64,000 nucleotides of DNA. Origin: Saccharomyces mikatae IFO 1815. Taxonomy: Eukaryota > Ascomycota > Saccharomycetes > Saccharomycetales > Saccharomycetaceae. The position numbers were made by a program, and so were the translations under genes. The stretch spans positions 806,001-870,000 of the forward strand of contig NC_079270.1 in NCBI RefSeq assembly GCF_947241705.1, written 5' to 3'. The notes beneath the pieces were generated by a model. It was not told the DNA's origin. It saw only the letters and a list, made by a program, of their open reading frames with translations, and did no database searches. This document shows, piece after piece, positions 48,244 through 57,237 of this stretch (position 1 is the stretch's first letter; the number at the start of each line of letters is the position of its first letter).

Positions 48244-51200
48244 ATGGATATTCCCACGTCAGATCAAATTTCTCATGACCAAAGGAGCGATAGGGTTCGA
48301 AGGATTCGGAGGGCTTCTTTCTCTTCTACAGTCACGAGTTCTACGGCTGCCACGTTGACTTCTGAGATGATATTAGAACAGAACAATTCTGAACCGTACG
48401 CAGGTGCAACATTCGAAGCTGTGCCGAGCTCTATCGTATCATTCCATCACCCACATTCCTTTCAATCAAGCAACTTTCCAAGTCCGCGTTCTTCGGGGAA
48501 TCTTGAACAGAGAGGTCGCCGATTGACTGAATCAGACCCTTTAGTATTATCTTCGGCTGAACAGTCACGAAGTTCATCTAGAAATCCCTCTCATTTTCGA
48601 TTTTTTACTCAAGATCAAATATCTAATGCTGAAGGAGCCTCTACATTAGAAAATACAGACTATGATACGGTCTGGGATGCTGCCCCTACCTACGAACAAA
48701 ATATGATTTATGGTACTGGCCCATCGTCTAGACGTTCTTCGATGCGAAGTTTTTCTAGAGCTTCGTCTCTCTCAAATGCTAAGTCTTATAGGTCTTTCAG
48801 TAGGAGAGGCCGTTCTGGTTCAAGGGTTCCGCAAAGATTAGCAGAAAATGCCGACAATGGGTACATTTATCATTCTGCTACACATTCATCCTCCAGTTTG
48901 TCGAGGTATACAACTAGAGAGAGAATCCCTATTGAACTCGAGAATCAAACGGATGAAATATTAGAAGACAGGTCTTCAACACGTTCCCTAGAATCTTCAA
49001 ATAGTAGACGATCTTCAAGTGAAAACAACAGAGGGAGCCTTTCTGGTCATGATGATGTTCATAATATGCATAGCGAGTACTTAAAACCTGATTACCATGA
49101 AAAATTTTACCCTCGGTATACGCCCGACTTACATTATCAGAGATTTTATATTACGGAAGAAGATTTGGTGATTGGTATCGCCGCTTACCAAACCTCGAGC
49201 TTCTGGCATATTATTTACAATATATGCTGTTTTTTGTCATTTGGGTTAGTTTACCTTATGATGAGATGGCTTCCTCACCTCCGGGTTCGATTTTACGGTG
49301 TAAAAGTTCCATTGGGTAAGGCAGAATGGGTTGTGATAGAGAATGAGTTTGGTGAATTTGCCATGCAACCAATTGATAGACAATGGTATAATAGACCCTT
49401 AAGCACAGTTTTACCTCTTGATAGCAGTGCTAATCCGTCATACGAGCTCAATGATGTTAGTTTAAGTCACCATCATGCTAACGAAATTAATCCAAATGTA
49501 CCCATCTTAATCACATTTGAATACAGATATATCAAGTTCATCTATTCACCACTTGATGATTTATTCAAGACTAACAACAATTGGATAGATCCCGACTGGG
49601 TTGATTTAAGTAAATTGTTAAATGGATTAACGACGGGGGTGCAAGAGGATAGGGAGCTTGCTTTCGGTAAAAATCAAATTAATTTGAGGATGAAGACTAC
49701 TTCTGAAATTTTATTCAATGAAGTGTTGCATCCTTTCTATGTCTTTCAAGTTTTTTCTATAATTTTGTGGGGCATAGATGAATATTATTATTATGCTGCA
49801 TGTATTTTTTTAATTTCCGTGCTGTCAATCTTTGATTCATTGAATGAACAAAAGAAAGTATCAAGAAATTTGGCTGAAGTGTCACACTTTCATTGCGATG
49901 TTCGTGTTTTAAGAGATAAATTCTGGACGACCATCAGCTCATCAGAATTAGTTCCAGGTGATATATATGAAGTGTCAGATCCAAATATAACAATATTACC
50001 TTGTGACTCTGTTCTTTTGTCTAGTGATTGTATAGTGAATGAATCCATGTTAACAGGTGAATCTGTACCTGTTTCAAAATTTCCAGCTACGCAGGAGACG
50101 ATGTACCAACTATGTGACGACTTCCAGAGCACCCAAATATCGAGTTTCGTTTCCAAGTCCTTTTTGTATAACGGTACAAGTATAATTAGAGCAAGAATAG
50201 CTCCAGGGCAAAATGCTGCTTTAGCGATGGTTGTAAGAACAGGGTTTTCAACAACAAAGGGCTCTTTGGTTCGTTCCATGGTTTTTCCAAAACCAACTGG
50301 TTTTAAATTTTATAAAGATTCCTTTAAATATATTGGATTCATGTCGTTAATCGCAATTTTCGGTTTTTGCATAAGTTGCGTTCAGTTTGTTAAACTTGGT
50401 CTGGACAAAAAAACGATGATATTAAGGGCTTTAGATATCATAACAATCGTAGTTCCACCAGCTCTTCCCGCCACGCTAACCATCGGTACGAATTTTGCTT
50501 TGAGTAGATTAAAGGAGAAAGGAATATACTGTATTTCTCCGACAAGGCTTAACATTAGTGGTAAAATTGATGTTATGTGTTTTGATAAAACCGGAACACT
50601 TACAGAAGATGGGCTTGATGTACTTGGGGTTCAGCTATCACAGCCAACTGGAGCTAAAGGGCAAAAGTTCGGAGAATTGTTGAGCGATATTCGTCAAGTA
50701 TTTCCCAAATTTTCTTTAAACGATTGTAGCTCTCCACTAGATTTTAAATCCAGAAACTTTTTCATGTCATTATTAACATGCCATTCCTTGAGATCAGTGG
50801 ATGGTGATCTTCTTGGAGATCCATTAGATTTTAAGATGTTTCAATTTACTGGTTGGTCCTTTGAGGAGGATTTTCAAAAACAAACATTCCATTCATTATA
50901 TGAGGAAAGACACGAAGGTGATGTTTTTCCGGAAAATTCAGATATAATTCCTGCGGTAGTTCATCCTGATGGCAATAATCCAGAAAATACGTTCACTGAC
51001 AATGATCCTCATAATTTTTTAGGGGTTGTGAGAAGCTTCGAGTTTTTATCGGAGTTGAGACGTATGAGCGTGATTGTTAAAACTAATAATGAGGACCTAT
51101 ATTGGTCATTTACTAAAGGAGCGCCTGAAGTTGTTTCGGAAATATGTAATAAATCGACTTTACCAGCAGATTTTGAAGAAGTTCTGCGTCACTACACTCA

Positions 51201-52662
51201 TAATGGATATAGAGTTATTGCATGTGCTGGGAAGATCTTACCAAAAAGAACCTGGTTGTATTCCCAGAAAGTTTCTAGGGAACAGGTTGAGTCCAATTTG
51301 GAATTCCTAGGTTTCATTATTTTCCAGAATAAATTAAAGAAAGAAACTTCGAAAACCTTGGAAAGTTTGCAAGATGCGAATATCAGAACAATAATGTGTA
51401 CAGGTGATAACATACTTACTGCCATTTCAGTAGGTAGGGAAGCTGGATTAATACAATGTTCCCGCGTTTATATTCCATCCATTAATGATGCCCCTTTACC
51501 TGGTGAAACCGTCATAGTATGGAGAGATGTCAATGAGCCCGATAACATTTTGGATACCAAAACTTTGAAGCCTGTAAAAGTGGGAAATAGTAGCTGTGTG
51601 CGTTCGTGTGAAAGTGATTATACTCTTGCAGTTAGTGGTGATGTTTTTAGGCTGCTATTCAGAGATGAAAATGAGATACCCGAAGAGTATTTGGACGAAA
51701 TTTTACTAAAATCATCAATTTACGCAAGAATGTCACCTGATGAAAAGCATGAATTAATGATGCAACTTCAGAAATTGGATTACACAGTTGGGTTCTGTGG
51801 TGACGGTGCAAATGATTGTGGGGCCCTGAAAGCGGCAGATGTAGGTATTTCCCTTTCAGAGGCGGAAGCTTCCGTTGCCGCTCCGTTCACTTCTAAAGTA
51901 TTCAATATTAGCTGTGTACCTGATGTTATTAGAGAAGGACGTGCTGCACTAGTCACATCCTTTGCGTGTTTTCAGTACATGAGTCTGTACTCAGCCATCC
52001 AATTTATCACTATTACTATACTATACAGTCGTGGTTCTAATTTGGGTGATTTCCAGTTCTTGTACATTGATTTACTACTGATAGTTCCGATTGCAATTTG
52101 CATGTCATGGTCCAAGTCTTATGAAAAAATAGCGAGAAAAAGACCTTCAGCTAACTTAGTGTCACCTAAGATTCTGGTTCCTCTTTTGATCAGTGTATTT
52201 TTGGTATTCTTATTTCAAGTAATTCCATGGTTAATTGTACAAAAGATGAGTTGGTACATCAAACCCGTTGTTGGGGGCGATGACACCGTGCAATCATCAG
52301 ATAATACCGTTTTGTTTTTCGTCTCAAATTTTCAATACATTTTGACAGCCATAGTCTTATCTGTTGGACCACCATATAGAGAACCGATGTCAAAAAATTT
52401 TGAGTTTATCGTGGATATTATTGCCTCTATTTGTGTGAGTGTACTATTGATGACTTTAAATCCAGAATCATACCTGGGCAAAAAGTTACAGCTGACTCCT
52501 ATATCGAACAATTTCACAGTATTTATCATCGTATGGGTACTACTAAATTACTATGCTCAACTGTACATTCCACCTTCGATAAAAGGTTGGTTAAAAAAAA
52601 GGAAGAGTAGCAAAAAGTACAAACTATTGATACAAGGAGAAGATAAATCAGCAGATGTTTAA
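48244..52662 (+). CDS. YPK9: Vacuolar P5B-type ATPase Ypk9
   Basis: 1,472 residues from the ATG at 48244, equal to S. cerevisiae Ypk9, orthologue of human ATP13A2 (a lysosomal polyamine transporter, Parkinson-linked). The N-terminal 290 residues are Ser/Arg-rich, followed by the P5B-specific membrane region. P-type motifs: TGES in MLTGESVPVSK, PPALPAT in TM4, phosphorylation motif DKTGTLT with Asp781, MCTGDN, and GDGANDCGALKAAD. About ten transmembrane segments. The frame is open to 48217 but without an ATG there. Confidence 0.97.
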   Translation: MDIPTSDQISHDQRSDRVRRIRRASFSSTVTSSTAATLTSEMILEQNNSEPYAGATFEAVPSSIVSFHHPHSFQSSNFPSPRSSGNLEQRGRRLTESDPLVLSSAEQSRSSSRNPSHFRFFTQDQISNAEGASTLENTDYDTVWDAAPTYEQNMIYGTGPSSRRSSMRSFSRASSLSNAKSYRSFSRRGRSGSRVPQRLAENADNGYIYHSATHSSSSLSRYTTRERIPIELENQTDEILEDRSSTRSLESSNSRRSSSENNRGSLSGHDDVHNMHSEYLKPDYHEKFYPRYTPDLHYQRFYITEEDLVIGIAAYQTSSFWHIIYNICCFLSFGLVYLMMRWLPHLRVRFYGVKVPLGKAEWVVIENEFGEFAMQPIDRQWYNRPLSTVLPLDSSANPSYELNDVSLSHHHANEINPNVPILITFEYRYIKFIYSPLDDLFKTNNNWIDPDWVDLSKLLNGLTTGVQEDRELAFGKNQINLRMKTTSEILFNEVLHPFYVFQVFSIILWGIDEYYYYAACIFLISVLSIFDSLNEQKKVSRNLAEVSHFHCDVRVLRDKFWTTISSSELVPGDIYEVSDPNITILPCDSVLLSSDCIVNESMLTGESVPVSKFPATQETMYQLCDDFQSTQISSFVSKSFLYNGTSIIRARIAPGQNAALAMVVRTGFSTTKGSLVRSMVFPKPTGFKFYKDSFKYIGFMSLIAIFGFCISCVQFVKLGLDKKTMILRALDIITIVVPPALPATLTIGTNFALSRLKEKGIYCISPTRLNISGKIDVMCFDKTGTLTEDGLDVLGVQLSQPTGAKGQKFGELLSDIRQVFPKFSLNDCSSPLDFKSRNFFMSLLTCHSLRSVDGDLLGDPLDFKMFQFTGWSFEEDFQKQTFHSLYEERHEGDVFPENSDIIPAVVHPDGNNPENTFTDNDPHNFLGVVRSFEFLSELRRMSVIVKTNNEDLYWSFTKGAPEVVSEICNKSTLPADFEEVLRHYTHNGYRVIACAGKILPKRTWLYSQKVSREQVESNLEFLGFIIFQNKLKKETSKTLESLQDANIRTIMCTGDNILTAISVGREAGLIQCSRVYIPSINDAPLPGETVIVWRDVNEPDNILDTKTLKPVKVGNSSCVRSCESDYTLAVSGDVFRLLFRDENEIPEEYLDEILLKSSIYARMSPDEKHELMMQLQKLDYTVGFCGDGANDCGALKAADVGISLSEAEASVAAPFTSKVFNISCVPDVIREGRAALVTSFACFQYMSLYSAIQFITITILYSRGSNLGDFQFLYIDLLLIVPIAICMSWSKSYEKIARKRPSANLVSPKILVPLLISVFLVFLFQVIPWLIVQKMSWYIKPVVGGDDTVQSSDNTVLFFVSNFQYILTAIVLSVGPPYREPMSKNFEFIVDIIASICVSVLLMTLNPESYLGKKLQLTPISNNFTVFIIVWVLLNYYAQLYIPPSIKGWLKKRKSSKKYKLLIQGEDKSADV

Positions 52663-52714
52663 AGCAAAGATTCTTCACGTACGTATGTACCATAATCTAT
52701 AATGAAAGTTATTA

Positions 52715-53644
52715 TTATTTAGAAGCATTTCTCATCGAAAGAAAGCAATTCCACACAACGCCAACAGAAGAGCTAAATGGCGCTTGAAAATCTTTAGGCA
52801 TAACCAGAAAATTGATGAATTGCACCATTGGCCATACTAGATAATTGCAACCAAGTGTCGATATATATAGCCTTTGGATTTTCTTGCCAAAAGATTCTTT
52901 ATCACCACCTTCCATCACATAGTTTGAGAACATAAAAAAACAGTAAAGAGATACGGGTGAATAAAGGAGCTGATCCGAAAGAACTCTTTCAAAAACCTGT
53001 ACTACTGTAGGATCCTCAGTGTAAAAGAAATTCAAGAACTTGTACCAAGGAGCTTGGAAAAATGATATGAAAAACCCCCAAAACATGAAACATCCCCATC
53101 TGAAGAAGTCAAATATATCTGTCTTAAAAGCATTTTGTGTCCGATCAAGTTCAGGATAGCCTTCATCATCTGTGTAGGAGCTATGTTCTGAGGCAAAATC
53201 GTTGAAAATAGATAGCTCATCACTTTCATAACCCCCGCCGTTCTCCACATCAGGATTTCTTCGAACATGAAGGAAGGTGTTGTTGAGTACTTGCGGTATA
53301 GGATCCATGTGATACGAGTAAAAGCAGGCTATACCTTGTGCAAGTATGTCGGATATGCCAAATAAGAGAATGTTCGTGCATAAAGTAGCAAAAATAGCAG
53401 ATTTAGTGTATAATTGTCTATACTGACTAGTATATTTCCACAAACCGCAGACCCATATTACTAACAGCAACCAATGTGTAAGTGTTATCCGTTGTATTCG
53501 CTTATTCATTAGGGTTCTTAATGCGGCCGCAGCCCTTCTAGTCCAAGATCCTAACGCACCCTGATTGTGTTGGCCGTCGTTACTCATGTTAACGTTATCA
53601 TAATGCACAACAATCTGATCCCTGCCAAACAATTGAAGAGGCAT
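52715..53644 (-). CDS. Mpv17/PMP22-family membrane protein (YOR292C orthologue)
   Basis: 309 residues, equal to YOR292C. Mpv17/PMP22 proteins are small four-helix membrane proteins of peroxisomes, mitochondria or vacuole; the transported substrate is unknown. Hydrophobic segments near 58-75, 85-108, 185-200 and 240-300. Family motifs DFFRWGCFMFWGFFISFFQAPWYKFL and WPMVQFINF are present. An acidic loop near 135-170 is poorly conserved. Convergent with YPK9, 52 bp apart; divergent from RPS10A. Confidence 0.93.
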   Translation of the reverse strand: MPLQLFGRDQIVVHYDNVNMSNDGQHNQGALGSWTRRAAAALRTLMNKRIQRITLTHWLLLVIWVCGLWKYTSQYRQLYTKSAIFATLCTNILLFGISDILAQGIACFYSYHMDPIPQVLNNTFLHVRRNPDVENGGGYESDELSIFNDFASEHSSYTDDEGYPELDRTQNAFKTDIFDFFRWGCFMFWGFFISFFQAPWYKFLNFFYTEDPTVVQVFERVLSDQLLYSPVSLYCFFMFSNYVMEGGDKESFGKKIQRLYISTLGCNYLVWPMVQFINFLVMPKDFQAPFSSSVGVVWNCFLSMRNASK

Positions 53645-53812
53645 TTACTAAATAGAAAAAATTCCTAAAATAGTTTTTTTGCGCTACAGCTCTCTTTTGT
53701 TCGATTTCCTTACTGCAACAACTCTTTCTTTTAAGATCCCTTGATATGATGTGTCAAAGGCAACTTTCTACACTAGGTAAAGTCTCATATATTATTATCC
53801 TATTGCATCCGA

Positions 53813-53822
53813 ACACCCGCAT
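53813..53822 (+). promoter_or_regulatory. Rap1 site 1 of RPS10A
   Basis: ACACCCGCAT, an 8-9 base match to ACACCCRYACAYM, 337-346 bp upstream of the RPS10A ATG. Confidence 0.6.
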
Positions 53823-53824
53823 TT

Positions 53825-53835
53825 TGTATGGGTGT
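53825..53835 (-). promoter_or_regulatory. Rap1 site 2 of RPS10A
   Basis: Reads ACACCCATACA on the minus strand, a full match to the Rap1 consensus core. It faces the first site 3 bp away. Confidence 0.8.
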
Positions 53836-54158
53836 TTGATCAATGGTATTTTTTTCAAAGAGTTACCTTGGCGTATTTCAAGATCTCCTTGCGCGTGGCC
53901 GAGGTTGGAAATCCTCTAGGCTGGTTTTCGTCCTTCTGTCTATTACCATGACGAGGGAGTGCAAGGACAGCGCGAGGACAGTACGAGGGTAATCGATGGG
54001 AAGCGGTGTTTCTTGCAACTCTGGTTCTTTTGTAAAAGTATCCATTATTGGCATGTAACTTAGATTAAGCTAGGTATTAAGAATTGGGACCTTTTGGGTT
54101 GGCTTATTAAGGTCGAGTAGCAAAGTTTAGCAAGAACAGTACAAATTAAGTAGCCAAG

Positions 54159-54904
54159 ATGTTGATGCCAAAGCAAGACAGAAACAAGATTCACCAATAC
54201 TTATTCCAAGGTATGTTTGAAAATAAAATACAGAAGCTATGAAGATACATGAAAAGTTAAGATCAAGAAAAGTTATCCGTATACACAACAACAATAAATT
54301 ACACTCGTACGCACACGTATGTATACTATACGTATACGTGTGACATTTAAAATGGTTCTGCAGAAGCGCACCGATAGATTACCAAATATAACTTTTTTAT
54401 CCACAAAGGCTATGAAGATATGCAGAACCACATTATTTGGAGGACAACACGCATGTAATGTGTATTATACGCGCCACACTTTGACGTGAAGAAGGTGGTA
54501 TTGTGCACGAAACCTATCCTTTGATCTTTAACGAGTACCACAAATTTGGTCGAATAGTTCTTTTTACTAACAATCTTTTATTTCATTGGGGAAATGTAAA
54601 TTTCATTACCTCATGACTAATTTCCTTTTTTTATACAGAAGGTGTTGTTGTCGCTAAGAAGGATTTCAACCAAGCCAAGCACGAAGAAATTGACACCAAG
54701 AACTTGTATGTCATCAAGGCTTTGCAATCCTTGACTTCCAAGGGCTATGTCAAGACCCAATTCTCATGGCAATACTATTACTACACTTTGACTGAAGAAG
54801 GTGTTGAATATTTGAGGGAATACTTGAACTTGCCAGAACACATTGTTCCAGGTACTTACATTCAAGAAAGAAACCCAACTCAAAGACCACAAAGAAGATA
54901 TTAA
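54159..54904 (+). CDS. RPS10A: 40S ribosomal protein eS10 (Rps10A), one intron
   Basis: Spliced: exon 1 54159-54210 (17 codons plus one base), exon 2 54639-54904; product 105 residues, starting MLMPKQDRNKIHQYLFQEG and ending NPTQRPQRRY. eS10 lies in the head of the small ribosomal subunit, near the mRNA entry and the collision-sensing surface. Splice signals: 5' site GTATGT at 54211, branch point TACTAAC at 54565-54571, 3' site ACAG ending at 54638. The winged-helix-like core is almost identical to S. cerevisiae; residue 6 is Gln here where I recall Glu there. A Rap1-driven ribosomal-protein promoter precedes it. Confidence 0.97.
54211..54638 (+). other. RPS10A intron
   Basis: 428 nt, within the normal range for yeast ribosomal-protein introns. 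Branch point to 3' site is 67 nt. It contains a perfect 9-bp inverted repeat at 54312-54342 that would fold as a hairpin with a 13-nt loop. No snoRNA or ORF recognised inside. Confidence 0.95.
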
Positions 54905-55252
54905 GAAATCCGTAAGTCCAATTGAATTTTCCTTTTGTAACATTCTTCTGGTTCTATATATCTAGGTTTATACTTTGATGTGTTGTATTTTCAATTACAT
55001 TGAACTTATGTATATTTTTTAATTAATAAAGTGAAATCAAAAGCAAAGTCATAATTGGCGCGCAGACGATTTGTACGGTGCTGCCATCATTGAGAGCAAT
55101 TGGCCAGTGCTCCTTTTATACATTCTATAGATTGCCTGTAACTTTCATGGATCGGAAAGTACACGAATTTATAAATATCTGTGAACTGAACATCATCTTT
55201 CGTTTCTCATGCTGATTAAACACTTTTTCGAGATCACCCTACCCTACGCATA

Positions 55253-55261
55253 AAAAATTTT
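55253..55261 (+). promoter_or_regulatory. RRPE core of RRS1
   Basis: AAAAATTTT, the core of the RRPE without its 5' TG, placed 5 bp from the PAC element. Confidence 0.55.
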
Positions 55262-55265
55262 CCAG

Positions 55266-55275
55266 GCGATGAGAT
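55266..55275 (+). promoter_or_regulatory. PAC element of RRS1
   Basis: GCGATGAGAT, a perfect PAC, immediately followed by a second GATGAG (55274-55279); about 110 bp upstream of the RRS1 ATG. Confidence 0.8.
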
Positions 55276-55381
55276 GAGCCTACAACAAAAAAGTGTGCTA
55301 ATTCATTAATCCTTCCTTGGTCAGTTTTCACATCGTACACTGAGTAGCATACCCAGACAGAATATACATATACCATTTTAG

Positions 55382-55993
55382 ATGTCAGCAGAAGATTACA
55401 AGAATTTACCAGTCACAGTTGAAAAGCCTATTCCAGTAGTATATGATTTAGGTAACCTGGCAGCTTTCGACAGCAACGTTCTGGATAAAAACGATTTGGA
55501 TTCATCGAATGCTAAGCGTGAAGAAAAAATAAAGAGCCTTACTCGTGACAATGTTCAGCTACTAATCAATCAACTGTTATCTCTACCTATGAAGACAACA
55601 ACGGAGTCCGCTGGTGGCACCAGCGGTCAAAGTTCCGTAATGACCTTACTACAACTCCCTGGTGCTACCACGGAATTACCAAGAGAGAAGCCATTACCAA
55701 AGGCTAAAGCTATGACTAAGTGGGAAAAGTTTGCAGCTAAGAAGGGTATCAAGCCAAAGGAAAGAGCAGGTAAGATGGTTTATGATGAAGCAGCTGGTGA
55801 ATGGGTTCCAAAATGGGGTTACAAAGGTGCTAATAAGAAGTTAGACGACCAATGGCTAGTGGAAGTTGACGATAAAGTAAAAGGAACTGAAAACGAATTG
55901 ATTGATCCAAGAACTTTGAATAGAGCAGAAAGAAAACGCTTAGTTAAGAAGAACGACAAACAACAAAGGAGAAATATGAAGAATGCCTTGTGA
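55382..55993 (+). CDS. RRS1: Ribosome biogenesis regulator Rrs1
   Basis: 203 residues, equal to S. cerevisiae Rrs1. With Rpf2 it delivers the 5S RNP (5S rRNA, Rpl5, Rpl11) to pre-60S particles; it is essential. N-terminal half forms the Rpf2-binding region (VYDLGNLAAFDSN). Conserved middle: KAMTKWEKFAAKKGIKPKERAGKMVYDE...WVPKWGYKGANK. The basic C-terminus ends RAERKRLVKKNDKQQRRNMKNAL. PAC and RRPE elements upstream place it in the ribosome-biogenesis regulon. Confidence 0.97.
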   Translation: MSAEDYKNLPVTVEKPIPVVYDLGNLAAFDSNVLDKNDLDSSNAKREEKIKSLTRDNVQLLINQLLSLPMKTTTESAGGTSGQSSVMTLLQLPGATTELPREKPLPKAKAMTKWEKFAAKKGIKPKERAGKMVYDEAAGEWVPKWGYKGANKKLDDQWLVEVDDKVKGTENELIDPRTLNRAERKRLVKKNDKQQRRNMKNAL

Positions 55994-56249
55994 TAGTAAA
56001 GGACGTTGTTGTCTTCTACTTGTGTCTTCAATCAGTTCGTTAATCTTTTTCGATCTATAGCATAACCTCATACATACGTATCCTTACATTTATAGTATTT
56101 TTAAGCAAATTGTAAATTAGAAAAATATCAAAATTCCGTTTTATATTTCGATATTCTTTTCCGCCATATTCCAGGATCAAGATTCAGTAAAATATTGACG
56201 ATATCAGCAAGTGTCGAAACATCTAGCTAGCAGAGTTCTTCGTGTTGTA

Positions 56250-56939
56250 ATGACAGGACTAAATGATTACAGTTCGATGATTGATATCGTACTTTCTGAT
56301 ATGGATTTGGAATCAGTCACAACTAAAAAGGTTAGAAGGTCTTTGAAAGAGGTATATGCAGTTGACGTTGAATCACAGGGAAAAGACATTAATAAATTAA
56401 TCAGAAAACGCTTGGAATGTGTGAAAGAAAGGCCTCCCTCTAAAAGATCTCTTCAAGATTTACTGAGGGAGAACGCCATTTTGGCGATGGACCTTACAAA
56501 GGATATGACTATAAACAGACGATTATTTGAAGAAGAGGAAAGAAATGATAATAAGACAAACGATAATTATAATAAAAGAAAAAAGGGCGCTGTCAGTAAG
56601 TCACCTATCTCAACGCAAAAAGTTGCATTATCAAAATCTTTGGTGCACCTGCTGGGAGAGACTCGGCTGACTAGAACTGAAGTGGTACGACGAATCTGGG
56701 CATATATTAAAGAGCATAACCTACAGAATCCTAACAACAAGAAAGAAATATTGTGTGACGATAATCTTGGGTTGATATTTGGCGAAAGTACTGATATGTT
56801 TGAAATGCACAAAACTTTGGTAAGTCATATGACGGATCCCAATAAAACAAGTGACCAGCAGCCTCTAGTCCAAGCTGTCCACAAAAAAGAGAAACTCGGC
56901 GCTTCAGATTCAGAGAAACCTGATGAAAAGGACATATGA
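56250..56939 (+). CDS. UAF30: RNA polymerase I upstream activating factor subunit Uaf30
   Basis: 229 residues from the ATG at 56250 (228 in S. cerevisiae); the frame runs further upstream to 56211 but homology begins at LNDYSSMIDI. Uaf30 is part of UAF, which binds the rDNA promoter and silences Pol II there. An N-terminal DEK-C-like helical segment is near 5-55; a SWIB domain spans about 120-200 (LVHLLGETRLTRTEVVRRIWAYIKEHNLQNPNNKKEILCD...). The linker and C-terminal tail diverge strongly from S. cerevisiae, more than most proteins in the window. Confidence 0.93.
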   Translation: MTGLNDYSSMIDIVLSDMDLESVTTKKVRRSLKEVYAVDVESQGKDINKLIRKRLECVKERPPSKRSLQDLLRENAILAMDLTKDMTINRRLFEEEERNDNKTNDNYNKRKKGAVSKSPISTQKVALSKSLVHLLGETRLTRTEVVRRIWAYIKEHNLQNPNNKKEILCDDNLGLIFGESTDMFEMHKTLVSHMTDPNKTSDQQPLVQAVHKKEKLGASDSEKPDEKDI

Positions 56940-57237
56940 TTGATGGAAATCATTGTGATTTCGGGGGTGTCCAAAGCTGCTTGCTTAAAGTAGCGACTAG
57001 AAAACAAGATATCTTCCACTTTTATGATTTTAGTTTGCCTTATTTTTTCGGTAACTGACTTCAATTTGTAACGTCAACATTCCCGTTGAAAATACACATG
57101 AATACATAAATATATATCACCTCAGTAGAGAGCGTAAAGGTAAATACCACTGCTCCTCTTTAGACATCAGTAACTTTCTTTTAATCTCGGGAGTTAAGTC
57201 AGCATTCCACAAGGCTTTTAAAGCTAGCGCGAAACTT

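Larger units (their letters stand above)
53645..54158. other. RPS10A promoter region
   Basis: 514 bp between YOR292C and RPS10A. Two Rap1-type sites and T-rich sequence follow the usual ribosomal-protein promoter plan. Confidence 0.7.
54905..55381. other. RPS10A-RRS1 intergenic region
   Basis: 477 bp; polyadenylation region of RPS10A and promoter of RRS1 with RRPE-like and PAC elements. No gene seen. Confidence 0.65.
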
